DNA of 64,000 bases from Cyclobacterium amurskyense (GCF_001050135.1 NZ_CP012040.1:620001-684000); one strand, 5' to 3'. Shown: positions 45,001 to 53,894, counted from the first letter of the stretch. A program made the numbers and translations. Notes: generated by a model from the sequence alone, not told the origin.

Positions 45001-46875
45001 TTTGGGAGGAGAGGCCCCCGCTTGGATGGTAGTTCCTAGCGCCAAATTATAGCATTCCTCCTCTTTTGTAATTAGTAGGAAGGATTTTTCGAATGCAATG
45101 TCATTTAGGACTGAAGGCATCCATTCCGTGCTATCTTTCCCAGAAAACCATTTTACAATGTCTCTTATTTTGACCTCAGGAAGCTCCCCTCGAAGCTCAA
45201 CATCCCCAGGCAAATTGTAATTTGCCTTCAAGCTTAAGTAAGGTTTATCGAGCGGTGCTTCAGTAAAGTTAGCACTTGCACTACCCAGCATGGCAGTTCC
45301 ATGAATATTACCAGAAACGGCTTCTGATTGCGACTTCTTTAAAAAGAGCTCTAATTCACTAAAACTTAGCTTCAAATCCCATAAAGCTATTTCCCAAGGC
45401 TTAGGTTCTTGAGCCATGGCAATACTTAAAGAATAGTATTGTTTAGGAGCAATGACAACACCTATATTGTCAATTTGAAGATCACTAACAGTAGGCACAG
45501 CTATGTCGATATTATCGGCATAGCTTGAGAGAAGCTGCTTTAGTGGTATTTTTATTCCCTCCTTGGTACTGGCTGTAAGGGTAAACAGGTTTCCTTCCTC
45601 ATTATTTTCCTGAATGGCATTTACTTCCACTTCTTCTCCTGCTAAAGTAAGCTGGCCGGAAAGACTGATTTCAACCTCTGGGTTATTAAATGGATCAGAA
45701 ACTTTAAAGTTGGCAGATAGCTTATCGATGCTGAATTGATTGGGCCATACTTCCCAATTCAAATTGGGCATACCTATAGCCACATACACACAAGAAACAC
45801 TTAGAGAGGGATCTTTTACCAAATTTAAATAAGCACTTTTAACCCCTAAGCCACCAAAGTCTCCATCCTTTAGTTCGGTAGGTAAAAAAGAATTCCCATT
45901 GTCTAGGCCCATTAAATCCCGCAGATCTTTAAAATTCTTGATAGGGGTTTTAGAAAAATCACCTACAATGCTAGCTTCTTCTGTTCCTGGGAGCCTCAAT
46001 ATGGTGATTTCCAAATCAAAATTATTGGCACTAGGGATCTTAAGGGAACCTGTAAAAGCGACGGTAGGTAAATAAGTAGGCATTTCAGCAAAAGTTTCCC
46101 CGGAGATCGGACTGTAAATCCGCAATTCATTTGCTGAAAGTTGCAAAGTGTCCCCCAATTGAAGGGGACTAATTTCCAGGCCTGCCTTCAGGTTAATACC
46201 TGGAGGTATTGTTTCTGCTGACCAGGGAAATTCATTTGCGTCCAAGACAGGCAAATTCGACAAATCGGAAAATATATTAATAGTGCCTTGCAACTTCAGC
46301 TTTATCGATATGTCGGTGTAGGCATTGAATACACTATAGAAAAAACCATCTGGCTCTAAGTCAGCCTGAAAGTTAATTCCCGGAGACAAGGATGCCTCCC
46401 CTTTTTCTATTGTGGTTGAGGAAATGTTAATTAGGGCGCTACTTAAATTCAGGTCATCAAGAGGAGAAGGCAGAGGATCATCAAGTTTGTCCAATCGTGT
46501 TACGGTTGGAAGATCTTGAAAACTATCGGAAAATTTCCAATCCTCAGGCAAGGTATACTGAACGAACAATTGGCCTTGACCTTCTATCAGTTCTAGGGTG
46601 CACATGGCGTCAACTTCCATATTCCCGAAAGGCAATTCAGATTTACCAGTAAGGATTAATTTATTGTCATTAGGCTCGCCCAAAACCTGGGCTTCAGTGA
46701 TTATAAGTGGGGATTGTTCATAAACCGAAGTGATGAGATATTGAATGCTGCGGTCTCCATCCACTGAAGTTAAGGTATCAGTTGTAATGATAAGGGTTTC
46801 TTCGTTTATCGGAAGAAGGGCTTGCAAAGAGCTCATTGGTTTTTTAATTAAGTGTTTTTTCAGAAAATCAAACAA
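42001..46875 (-). CDS. Giant 1,624-residue protein of unknown function with C-terminal helical repeats
   Basis: No signal peptide or membrane segment is seen, so it appears cytosolic or exported by a dedicated route. Residues about 15-1370 are beta-rich, with recurring amphipathic strands (e.g. NISSTTIEKGEASLSPGINF), and suggest repeated modules. Residues about 1415-1590 are tandem helical repeats of 31-33 residues with the pattern LLxxAGYxxxEVxxxxKxVFGLxxxxM (LLKEARYNIMTSVGYIKDVF, LLHEAGYGIGEIIEVTRTVF). The Met at codon 14 (MSSLQALLPI) is an alternative start. I do not recognise a family. It is monocistronic, flanked by family B and family A repeats. Confidence 0.8.
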   Translation of the reverse strand: MFDFLKKHLIKKPMSSLQALLPINEETLIITTDTLTSVDGDRSIQYLITSVYEQSPLIITEAQVLGEPNDNKLILTGKSELPFGNMEVDAMCTLELIEGQGQLFVQYTLPEDWKFSDSFQDLPTVTRLDKLDDPLPSPLDDLNLSSALINISSTTIEKGEASLSPGINFQADLEPDGFFYSVFNAYTDISIKLKLQGTINIFSDLSNLPVLDANEFPWSAETIPPGINLKAGLEISPLQLGDTLQLSANELRIYSPISGETFAEMPTYLPTVAFTGSLKIPSANNFDLEITILRLPGTEEASIVGDFSKTPIKNFKDLRDLMGLDNGNSFLPTELKDGDFGGLGVKSAYLNLVKDPSLSVSCVYVAIGMPNLNWEVWPNQFSIDKLSANFKVSDPFNNPEVEISLSGQLTLAGEEVEVNAIQENNEEGNLFTLTASTKEGIKIPLKQLLSSYADNIDIAVPTVSDLQIDNIGVVIAPKQYYSLSIAMAQEPKPWEIALWDLKLSFSELELFLKKSQSEAVSGNIHGTAMLGSASANFTEAPLDKPYLSLKANYNLPGDVELRGELPEVKIRDIVKWFSGKDSTEWMPSVLNDIAFEKSFLLITKEEECYNLALGTTIQAGASPPKDICRLAFVVQKAGADWGFAAGAEVHLDNLSVLLGEASGKAFTDKIGTLSDWIPVDKFTFAITSIKEPVFPDFASFQQPSLEASEEDGPQITLPSIPDRGKGFFLFVQSKFEKKDNNIKNRDIAIKNSLIDLLKIPEGTMIDAFLSYQKSEEGPEIQFGVGLTTYLMAKANKSPNLSHPYENVQFTGALMVEAEAEGTFGLSMSAQLKTLLPNISTENIIDFAEAVSADNKEETTRIINELIANQSKVKFNMEFELDASAEAVGLSMSGAMEPIDKPITIGPVQLGNLAAELGISINTETLVPLPPSMGFSAELTVGDGFYPFNFSFAFFVDGENPLKCMVAGSMSDLNIGDLYGSIFNQETINAVNAAAGTGIQQLDDLTIAVPDKLKMLGDISNAKVVQQKAREFEKLLTSEELISVLKTIEIVGTQEGRFTIPLEGSIPLADGLDKYDGTKIAKAFKAYGKLDSFPSASPELMIFTSKGSTENSRKWFVTEQAGGQDPIITHWQIIENEDKTLEVSKEPQFYFVPNPDGINIATLEYKQGFMLSGRLEFLSYFVDADIELVLDQGIKVDAEMSEIRLSNVPDNFFSIKAMDGLGEIGSAGGPKVSICTYKQPNANPKEFIDPHFYINGNLLLLNGTYGVYANVTSEGLVFHLLVENNLVHGDMYVLLKDAHFDAGGSLEILSISSISLGPLGKWQLPNRIQADTQIWANKDSFGLSFQFLITFAGTTYTLKTKEEESTASFENLVTSTEKKIEDLIRGLLTEAKYYAECFFDKTITGVDNVALVLVNEFKKTEVETAKILKNVGFTLDEVGKFLLGLPGMSAKLMFECLVSAGFEVLKVLKYIKSAFNLTEMQMLHLLKEARYNIMTSVGYIKDVFGLGAGQMIKLLHEAGYGIGEIIEVTRTVFGLNLNEMVGLLKAAELGYGLNEITSGLANSYGPTPELMKSALEGAGFAGDKVLGAMKATGKFGMDALNKAFDIGGEIKDKLNDWKDKLNPFD

Positions 46876-46938
46876 TTGAAGAAAACTGTTCGAGGTACTT
46901 TTTTTGTTTATCGGTTTACTTGCATTGCACTTAGCGAT

Positions 46939-47122
46939 TTAACCCGAAATATGCAATAGACATTCTATTACGTGCTGAAATCGCTTTAAAATCAGCCACT
47001 TCGTTGCTGTTTTCAATTTCACAATAGCGGTGCTATGCTATAATCTCCAAACAGTCTGATTTCCTTGCGATTGCAACACTTCCCGTAAACACGGGAAATC
47101 CTATTACATAATCCGGGTTTAA
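46939..47122. repeat. Family A MITE-like element, copy 3
   Basis: 184 bp with ends TTAACCCGAAATATGCAATA and the inverse of CATAATCCGGGTTTAA. It lacks the CTGAC/GTCAG hairpin of copies 1 and 4. It lies about 65 bases upstream of the giant gene's start codon. Confidence 0.85.
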
Positions 47123-47472
47123 GAAATGGGTAAAACACACCAATGCCTTCACCACGACGGAGGGAGTCTACTGACTTTCCTTTTCATGTATTTTTATTTT
47201 ATAAAACAGGAATATCGGCGGGCTTTGAGTACACTACTAAAACAATAAATTTCACTTGAAACATCAGAGATCTTGTAGGGAATGATTGTGAAAATTGTGA
47301 ACTTTAAAAGTGCTCAGTTTACTGTATATACCCTTTAATCCCCACTAATCTAACTAAGTTTTTTCTGATATTGAAGGACTTTTGGGGATTCCGTATTAAA
47401 AAATTTGGTTTTTACACCTTTACTATACCTAAAATACTGAAAAAAGTATCTACACCTACATATAGATAAGTA
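47123..47472. other. Gap without a visible gene
   Basis: No coding frame, promoter or repeat can be supported between the family A copy and the partial family B unit. Confidence 0.35.
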
Positions 47473-47545
47473 GATTTTGTCAGCATTGTTGCAGAAATAT
47501 GGCAACAATGCCGCCAAAATCAAGGTGTGTATAATCGTTCACCCC
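47473..47545 (+). repeat. Family B repeat, partial unit
   Basis: Only hairpin 1 and the first bases after it are present (GATTTTGTCAGCATTGTTGC with GCAACAATGCCGCCAAAATC); hairpins 2 and 3 are missing. Confidence 0.8.
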
Positions 47546-47594
47546 TGACTACCATATTGATTAATATGAACCTGAATTGGGCTAATTTAAATTT

Positions 47595-48008
47595 TTACTT
47601 GGCAGCAATGAATTCAATCTCAATTAGACAACCTTTGGCAGTGGCTAATAGTGGCACAGGAACAATGGTACTTGCAGGAAAATTCTCTGTTTGCCATTCC
47701 TTAGAAGCCACTTCTATTAGAATGTTCTTTTTTTCTTGTGTGAAATCTGCAATATAAATGGTTTGTTTTACGACATCATCTATAGTCACAGCTGCTGCTT
47801 CCATTGCTGTTTTAATATTGGACACCGTTTTACGAACCTGTTCTTCAAAGTCTAGGGCAACAAGTTGCCCCTTTTCGTCAGATGCCCATTGTCCGGAAAA
47901 AAAGTATAAGGATTTTCCTTCCTCCACCTTAACGATATGGGAAAATCCGTTATTTGATGGATTGAATAAGCCTTTTGGGTTGATAAAAGTATTATTGTCG
48001 TTTTTCAT
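47595..48008 (-). CDS. RidA/YjgF-family protein
   Basis: From the chosen start (MKNDNNTFINPKGLFNPSNN) the protein has 137 residues, the family length. It has the family's core pattern: FFSGQWASDEKGQLVALDFE, QVRKTVSNIKTAMEAAAVTI, DDVVKQTIYIADF and the end PASTIVPVPLLATAKGCLIE with IEFIA. RidA proteins hydrolyse reactive enamine/imine intermediates; the Arg that marks true RidA deaminases (usually R-V at the S-T-R site) is replaced by Ile here, so it may belong to another YjgF subgroup. A start 11 codons upstream is possible but unlikely. Confidence 0.88.
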   Translation of the reverse strand: MKNDNNTFINPKGLFNPSNNGFSHIVKVEEGKSLYFFSGQWASDEKGQLVALDFEEQVRKTVSNIKTAMEAAAVTIDDVVKQTIYIADFTQEKKNILIEVASKEWQTENFPASTIVPVPLLATAKGCLIEIEFIAAK

Positions 48009-48099
48009 TTCTTTAGTTTTAGTGATAGCATAACAGCACAAAGAAAATACAGTTTATTCAGGCATACATTTACATAGGTAAAGAAAGTATAACTAAGAA

Positions 48100-48425
48100 G
48101 ATTTTGTCAGCATTGTTGCAGAAAAATGGCAACAATGCCGCCAAAATCAAGGTGTGGATAATCATCAATACCAAGGGCTGGCACCCTTGGCTGATTTATT
48201 GCGCCCCGGTGGGGCTTGGTGATATCACAAGACTTTATTCGCGTCTTCTAATAGGAAATGGGTTGGTAGTGATTTTGTCAGCATTGTTGCAGAAAAATGG
48301 CAACAATGCCGCCAAAATCAAGATGTGTATAATCATCAATACCAAGGGCTGGCACCCTTGGCTGATTTATTGCGCCCCTTTAGGGCTTGGTGTATTCATA
48401 GGACTTGGTGTACATCAGGTAAAGA
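48100..48425 (+). repeat. Family B repeat, two tandem units
   Basis: Units start at 48100 and 48271 (period 171). Hairpin 2 is CCAAGGGctggcaCCCTTGG; hairpin 3 is GCCCCggtGGGGC in the first unit and GCCCCtttaGGGC in the second. This is the last family B site in the window. Confidence 0.9.
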
Positions 48426-48493
48426 ATGAGAAACCGTAATTCTGTACGTTGCCTTTTGTTGGTTTTTCCGAAGTACTAGCATCTGGCTTAAAC

Positions 48494-48535
48494 AAAAAAC
48501 CCCTGCACTTCCTTAAAGAAAATGCAGGGGTTTTT
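48494..48535 (-). terminator. Rho-independent terminator of the TonB/DUF4374 operon
   Basis: AAAAACCCCTGCA and TGCAGGGGTTTTT form the stem; a T run follows on the minus strand. It lies 18 bases after the DUF4374 stop and could also work in the other direction. Confidence 0.85.
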
Positions 48536-48552
48536 AAATAGTGCTGTTTTTT

Positions 48553-49890
48553 CTAGAATACACCGATAAAGTGATTTCCTGGTTTGTTGATTATTTTGGC
48601 ACCTATAGATACCTCATTGGTTTGACTGTGAAGGATGTAAATGTTTCCATCTTGTCCAAGTGGTGAAATAGGCAAAAGCAAATCATCTCCACTTACCAAG
48701 AATCCCTGAAACTGGTTGAACCTTACATCAGGATCATTTGGAACCCCCTGTACAATAGAAGCTGTTTTTTGTTTAAGATCCATACGAACAACATACCCTT
48801 GGTCTTCTTCACCATGACGGATCAAAGCATACCCAATACCATTGCTCACATATTTCCAAGCATCTACATAAGTGTCTGTAAGCCCAAGAGCAACATCAAG
48901 ACTCAAAGCATAGGTATTGTCATATTCATTATTAGATCCAATTCTCAAAATATGAGAGCCATTGCTATTTCTGGTGGTAGCCTGATAAATGTAACCATCA
49001 TCAGCAAGTTGGTTCACATTGCTTCTATAACCTGAGCAATCGCCATCAGCCTGTGTGGAAGTAATAATGGTAGGGTTTTCCAATGAAGGATAATCCACAA
49101 CAACAGTTTTGGTACCCAATCTGTCAAAATCACTTTCAGTCAAGCCTGTAGCAGGATCGTATTTCCTCATCCATGTTCCAATAAGTAATTTGTCTCCTGC
49201 TTGGTTTAAAACAGGGGCATCTAGTCTAAAGATGGTATGACCAGCTAGCTCCTCTTCCGCTGATAAAGGAAGTTCGTAAGTTTTGTAATTGGAGATAAGG
49301 GTCTCTTGTAAATCCAAATCCAATACAGTGGCGGTACCTCTGTAATACTGAAAATCAGCAGTGGCATCCTCAGCATTGTTTGCTACTATATTGGCTACAT
49401 TTACGGCGATACCATTTTTATCCCCGTTATAAAGTTTACTCCACCTTGGAGAAGTTCCTGCATACTGAGAAATATTAACCGTAACATCTTCCTGAACATA
49501 ATTGCTTCCTCCACGGATGTCAAACTTGGCATATTCACCTCCATTTTCACCTGAATAGGCAATATTAAACAAAGTACCTCCATCCTCGGAAACCTGTAAT
49601 CTAGCAGTACGGTTTGATTTTACGGGTGTGCCATCATCAAACACATTAAATTCTTTATCAGGGTCTATGGCATCTTCATAGCTAATCGCATATATATTGG
49701 TACCACCGTTACCATCTCCAGGAGCGTCTCCCATAAATGCGCCAACGAGAGTTACCCATCGATCATCCTCTAATTCTTCCTCTTCCTTAGGTACTTCATT
49801 TTCATCTGTAACACATGATCCCATTGAAATCATCGCAATTGCTAAACTAAAAGCCAAGAACCTGTTGCTTGTATTGATTTTTCTAAACAT
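48553..49890 (-). CDS. DUF4374-family lipoprotein
   Basis: The start MFRKINTSNRFLAFSLAIAM gives a lipoprotein signal ending at SMGSC. The 445-residue protein fits DUF4374, a predicted beta-propeller of Bacteroidota (GGTNIYAISYEDAIDPDKEF, then WVTLVGAFMGDAPG near the N-terminus). DUF4374 genes usually follow a TonB receptor and often lie in iron or siderophore loci. It starts 30 bases after the receptor stop and ends at a strong terminator. Confidence 0.85.
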   Translation of the reverse strand: MFRKINTSNRFLAFSLAIAMISMGSCVTDENEVPKEEEELEDDRWVTLVGAFMGDAPGDGNGGTNIYAISYEDAIDPDKEFNVFDDGTPVKSNRTARLQVSEDGGTLFNIAYSGENGGEYAKFDIRGGSNYVQEDVTVNISQYAGTSPRWSKLYNGDKNGIAVNVANIVANNAEDATADFQYYRGTATVLDLDLQETLISNYKTYELPLSAEEELAGHTIFRLDAPVLNQAGDKLLIGTWMRKYDPATGLTESDFDRLGTKTVVVDYPSLENPTIITSTQADGDCSGYRSNVNQLADDGYIYQATTRNSNGSHILRIGSNNEYDNTYALSLDVALGLTDTYVDAWKYVSNGIGYALIRHGEEDQGYVVRMDLKQKTASIVQGVPNDPDVRFNQFQGFLVSGDDLLLPISPLGQDGNIYILHSQTNEVSIGAKIINKPGNHFIGVF

Positions 49891-49920
49891 CGTTGTAGTA
49901 CTTCTTTTATATAACATTAT

Positions 49921-52371
49921 CTATTTGAAATCTCCTATTGTATAATTGAACTTGACATATAATGCTCTTCCTGGTTTTTGCACCGCAAAATTGTCATAAA
50001 CCTGCTTGTCGAATACATTGCGCAAATCCACACTTACTGCCATCCTCCTGTCAGGAAAAGTATAGGTAGCACCTATGTCATTGATATATTGCCTTGGCGT
50101 TCTGAAATCTTCAATTTCCAACCAGGTTGTGTAAAATCTATCAACAAACCCAAAATAATGGGACAACCTTAGCAAAGATCCATGCTTCACCACATCTCTA
50201 AAAGTATAGTCCAATGAGCTATTTATAGTAAAGAAGGGCTCGTTTGGAATCTGCTGTCCGTAATTGGCAAAGACATTTCCATTAGGGTCAAGCTTGGTAT
50301 TGAATTGGGAGTTGAATTTAGAAACATTCACTATGGCCCTAAATGAATTGCCATAGGCATATTTCACCTGTCCTTCAAAACCAATGGATTTGGTTTTGCC
50401 CAGATTTTCAAATGGATTGGTCTGAACAGCATCATTGATCCTAGGGTTTATCTGTTGGATAATTTTGTCTTTGGTATCTCTGATAAAGCCTGTGCCTGAA
50501 AAAGAAAAAGTATGGGCCTGATATTCAAAATCACCAAGTATAAAACCTAGGTTCAGGTTATTGCTTATTTCAGGTCGAATACCAAGGTTTTCAACAATAT
50601 TATCACCGGGGCTACCAAAAATTTCTCCTTCAAAAGGCATCCTTACCGCCTTTTCTGCTGAAGCAAGCAAAGTCAAAGGTCTGAAAATCCTGTATGAAAA
50701 AGCAGCTCCGTAGCCACTCGTACTTCTACTACTATTGGTTCGGTCCTCTACGCGAGTTGTGGTACCATTTTCTTCTACCAACAAGGGATCCATTTTTGCT
50801 ATACCTTGAGAATAACGCTTCCCAAAAACGCTCCCTTTTAATTTGGACTGAAACATATCCAGTTCATAGCTAAGTGAGGTTATAGACTTCTGAAGATCAC
50901 GTGTACCTATAAATTCTCTTTCAACAGCACTTTTCATAAAGTCCTGTTGGGTTCTATCAATAGAATAAAAGGACTGACCCAAAAAGAGTCTATGATTTGG
51001 GTTAATTTCATAAGAGGCCCCTGCACGAAAAGTGGCCACATTTCTATCAATATGATTCAAGGTGGGTGCACCCTGCTGAGCGCCACCAGGACGTAAAATC
51101 GGTTCACCATCCAGCCCCAAACTCATTTCACCAAACCAATTGTAATTCCATTTGACGGTATCTGAAACAACTTCACTTCTTTTACTCAAAGAGCCATTGA
51201 AATTGACATCAAAACCTTTTATCCCTAGATCCTCTTTCAAATAAGTCAGGCCAAAAACATGCGACTGAGAAGTACCGAAACGTCCTTTGTAAGGTATTGA
51301 CATATATGTACCGTGCTGGATTTCATTGTAATCGTCAGATCCGGTATAGCTGATAAAAAACTGATCAGCCCATTTAACATTGGTATATCCAATATCAAGT
51401 TTCCCACCTACTGAGCGGTAGGCATCGTTAAATCGCTTCGCCCGTACATAATCATACCTTCCATTAGCAAGAATATTTCTTACAAATTTACCCCATACCT
51501 CATAATCGTTGTCTGAATAATTGTAGAAGGCTGACACCTTGGTGGTAAAACCTGTTTTTTCATCCCTGTAAGCTGCATTTAGGTTACTCTGTAGCGTATT
51601 GAAAGATCCGTAGGAAACTGAGGCTGAAAGATTGTTGACTACTCCCTTTTTCAAGATCACATTGATGGCACCACCCAGGGCATCATCTGCCAGGTGAGCT
51701 GGTATCACCCCTTTGTATACTTCAATTCGATCAATTAATGCCGGAGGAATACTGTTTAAGCTAAAGGAAGAACCATAGGTAGAAATAGAAAGTCCGTCAA
51801 TAAATATTTTAACAGAATTACCGGACATTCCATTCAAATTATAATCCACACGGGAACCAATCCCTCCATTCTGTCTAACCCTGATCCCTGCAGTTCGATT
51901 AAGCAGGTCATTGGTTTGTATAGATTGAAGCGCTGCCTGCTTGGTTTCTACAACTTCCACAGCAAAACCTGCCGTTTCGATTTCAGTCTTCACCGACTGT
52001 CCTTCTACCACAACCCCTTCAAGGTCAGTTGTAGATTCTATCAATGAAAAATCAAGTTTTAATATTATTTCTTCTCTATCAATATTTACATTCTTGCTTT
52101 GGTTCTCGTATCCCATGCTTGAGAGCAAAAGCTCAAAATTACCTTTAGGCACATTCTTGATTTCATAACTTCCATCCAAAGATGAAATTGCGGTAAAAGA
52201 ACTGTCTTTAATTCTGACAATTACTCCAGGGACAGGGTTTGAGCCTGAATCAATGATTTTTCCTTTTATTGTTGCTGCTTGAAGGGACTGACCAAAAGCA
52301 GCGATACTCCCCATAAACAGAAGGGAGACCATCCAGAATTGTCTTCTCAAGAAAAATAAAGATCTACTCAT
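49921..52371 (-). CDS. TonB-dependent outer-membrane receptor
   Basis: 816 residues. After the signal peptide comes a carboxypeptidase-D-like regulatory domain (residues about 32-110: ATIKGKIIDSGSNPVPGVIV), a plug (about 130-240: VKIFIDGLSISTYGS, IDRIEVYKGVIPAHLADDAL) and a 22-strand barrel ending in a short aromatic-rich strand (ALYVKFNYTIGDF). It imports a ligand at the cost of proton-motive force through TonB. A palindrome overlapping its promoter region suggests metal- or ligand-dependent repression; iron chelate uptake is a reasonable guess with DUF4374 as partner. Confidence 0.93.
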   Translation of the reverse strand: MSRSLFFLRRQFWMVSLLFMGSIAAFGQSLQAATIKGKIIDSGSNPVPGVIVRIKDSSFTAISSLDGSYEIKNVPKGNFELLLSSMGYENQSKNVNIDREEIILKLDFSLIESTTDLEGVVVEGQSVKTEIETAGFAVEVVETKQAALQSIQTNDLLNRTAGIRVRQNGGIGSRVDYNLNGMSGNSVKIFIDGLSISTYGSSFSLNSIPPALIDRIEVYKGVIPAHLADDALGGAINVILKKGVVNNLSASVSYGSFNTLQSNLNAAYRDEKTGFTTKVSAFYNYSDNDYEVWGKFVRNILANGRYDYVRAKRFNDAYRSVGGKLDIGYTNVKWADQFFISYTGSDDYNEIQHGTYMSIPYKGRFGTSQSHVFGLTYLKEDLGIKGFDVNFNGSLSKRSEVVSDTVKWNYNWFGEMSLGLDGEPILRPGGAQQGAPTLNHIDRNVATFRAGASYEINPNHRLFLGQSFYSIDRTQQDFMKSAVEREFIGTRDLQKSITSLSYELDMFQSKLKGSVFGKRYSQGIAKMDPLLVEENGTTTRVEDRTNSSRSTSGYGAAFSYRIFRPLTLLASAEKAVRMPFEGEIFGSPGDNIVENLGIRPEISNNLNLGFILGDFEYQAHTFSFSGTGFIRDTKDKIIQQINPRINDAVQTNPFENLGKTKSIGFEGQVKYAYGNSFRAIVNVSKFNSQFNTKLDPNGNVFANYGQQIPNEPFFTINSSLDYTFRDVVKHGSLLRLSHYFGFVDRFYTTWLEIEDFRTPRQYINDIGATYTFPDRRMAVSVDLRNVFDKQVYDNFAVQKPGRALYVKFNYTIGDFK

Positions 52372-52464
52372 GTGCTATGCTTAATTACTTAAAAGCCAAA
52401 TGGAAATTGCCATTGTTTTTGGTGATTATTATGATTCAAATGACACAAAAAACACTGACATTAT

Positions 52465-52479
52465 TTAGACTAAGTCTAA
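52465..52479. promoter_or_regulatory. Candidate operator palindrome of the TonB receptor operon
   Basis: TTAGACT-A-AGTCTAA, a perfect 7+1+7 palindrome, lies just downstream of the predicted transcription start. It resembles metalloregulator boxes (DtxR/Fur type) in form; the regulator itself is not identifiable. Confidence 0.6.
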
Positions 52480-52486
52480 TTTGCCT

Positions 52487-52517
52487 CAAAAGTACAAAAA
52501 GCGATTTTTTTAATCAA
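52487..52517 (-). promoter_or_regulatory. Promoter of the TonB receptor operon
   Basis: On the minus strand TTG (52515-52517), 20 bases and TACTTTTG (52487-52494) match the Bacteroidota promoter. It has the same 20-base spacing as the higBA promoter at 41554. Confidence 0.65.
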
Positions 52518-52844
52518 TACTTATTTAGATTAATTTTTAATAAGAAGGATTAGTGCTTCAAATTCAATTCCTTTATTACTTTAATTTGAACTTGAGACCC
52601 AGGTGCAAAGAAGACAATCATAAGGCCTGCTTGTAAGGCATATACTTGGTACATTCTCTTTCTAAGAAAAGCCCAAAAAAAGCTATTGAGAACCAATAAG
52701 GCACTGCTGTTACTACTTAAGAAAAGAACACTTTAAAACGACTTCAAGTGAAAATAAGGTAAAAGAAGCTGCTGTCTGTGTGATACAGGTCACCATTCTC
52801 GACAAGGTTAAAGGATAACTTTGTAAATGATTAAAAAATAAAAT
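52518..52844. other. Divergent spacer between TonB receptor and cytochrome genes
   Basis: No gene seen. The right part should hold the promoter of the cytochrome operon; no confident motif found. Confidence 0.4.
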
Positions 52845-53888
52845 GTGAAAAACGCTTCTAACCCCATTCTTGAATTACTGCGTAGCATCTTTGGCTTGTC
52901 ATTGGTCGTATTTATTCTGATCTCATTTATTGCTGCGCTTCTAATTGTTAGCCAATTGGATATTCCATCCCCTCTTCAGGAGAAAGAACAGATGGCTCAG
53001 GTAGAAACTCCAAAAGCAGATTTCCGGCTAATAAAAGAAGATGGAATTTGGCAAGCCCCTGATTGGGCTAGCGTAGAACTAGCACCCAATGCGGAACAAA
53101 TTCGGTACGGCAAGGAGCTGGTCGCACATACTTCGGAATACCTGGGTCCCAAAGGAAAGGTACTCCAAATCTCAAATGGGATGAACTGCCAAAATTGCCA
53201 TTTAGAAGCTGGAACAGCCCCATTGGGCAATAATTTCAGCGGTGTTGCCGCCAACTATCCAAAAATAAGGTCGCGATCTGGACTTTCGGAGGGCATACCT
53301 AAAAGAATCAATGATTGTTTTCAAAGAAGCTTAAACGGAGAAGGGCTTGACCCTGAAAGCAAAGAGATGAAGGCCATGGTTGCTTATATGGAGTGGCTTG
53401 GCAAGGATGTTCAAAAAGGGGATAGGCCTTTGGGAGTGGGACTTTATAAAGTACCTTTTCTGGAACAGGCAGCAGACCCAATTCGGGGCAAGACCGTTTA
53501 TGACAATCAATGTTATAGTTGTCATGGAACCGAAGGACAGGGTTTAAAAAACCCTTCTGGAACAGCCTACCTTTATCCCCCACTTTGGGGACCGGACAGT
53601 TATAATAATGGAGCAGGTTTGTTCCGCTTGTCTAAGTTTTCTGGATATGTAAAGGCCAATATGCCATTGGGAGCTACCTACGAAAGACCATTGCTCAGTG
53701 ATGTAGAGGCTTGGGATCTGGCCGCCTATGTCAATTCCATGAGCAGGCCTTCCAAAGATCTATCAGGCGATTGGCCTGACATAAGCAAAAAACCTATGGA
53801 CCATCCTTTCGGACCCTATTCGGATGATTTTTCGGAAACACAGCATAAATACGGCCCTTTCCAACCCATTTTAGCTTTACAAAGATAG
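52845..53888 (+). CDS. Di-haem c-type cytochrome (TsdA-like)
   Basis: 347 residues from a GTG start; the nearest ATG upstream runs into a stop after four codons. An N-terminal membrane helix (about 14-38) anchors it facing the periplasm. Two haem-binding C-x2-C-H sites are present: CQNCH (115-119) and CYSCH (223-227). The INDCFQRSLNGEGLDP region after the first haem is typical of thiosulfate dehydrogenase (TsdA) relatives. Whether it oxidises thiosulfate is not shown. It is followed after six bases by an outer-membrane protein gene. Confidence 0.88.
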   Translation: MKNASNPILELLRSIFGLSLVVFILISFIAALLIVSQLDIPSPLQEKEQMAQVETPKADFRLIKEDGIWQAPDWASVELAPNAEQIRYGKELVAHTSEYLGPKGKVLQISNGMNCQNCHLEAGTAPLGNNFSGVAANYPKIRSRSGLSEGIPKRINDCFQRSLNGEGLDPESKEMKAMVAYMEWLGKDVQKGDRPLGVGLYKVPFLEQAADPIRGKTVYDNQCYSCHGTEGQGLKNPSGTAYLYPPLWGPDSYNNGAGLFRLSKFSGYVKANMPLGATYERPLLSDVEAWDLAAYVNSMSRPSKDLSGDWPDISKKPMDHPFGPYSDDFSETQHKYGPFQPILALQR

Positions 53889-53894
53889 CTGTTC

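Noticed and set aside
48104..48439. 111-codon plus-strand frame with two similar halves
   Set aside because: Same artefact of two family B units with a 171-bp period.
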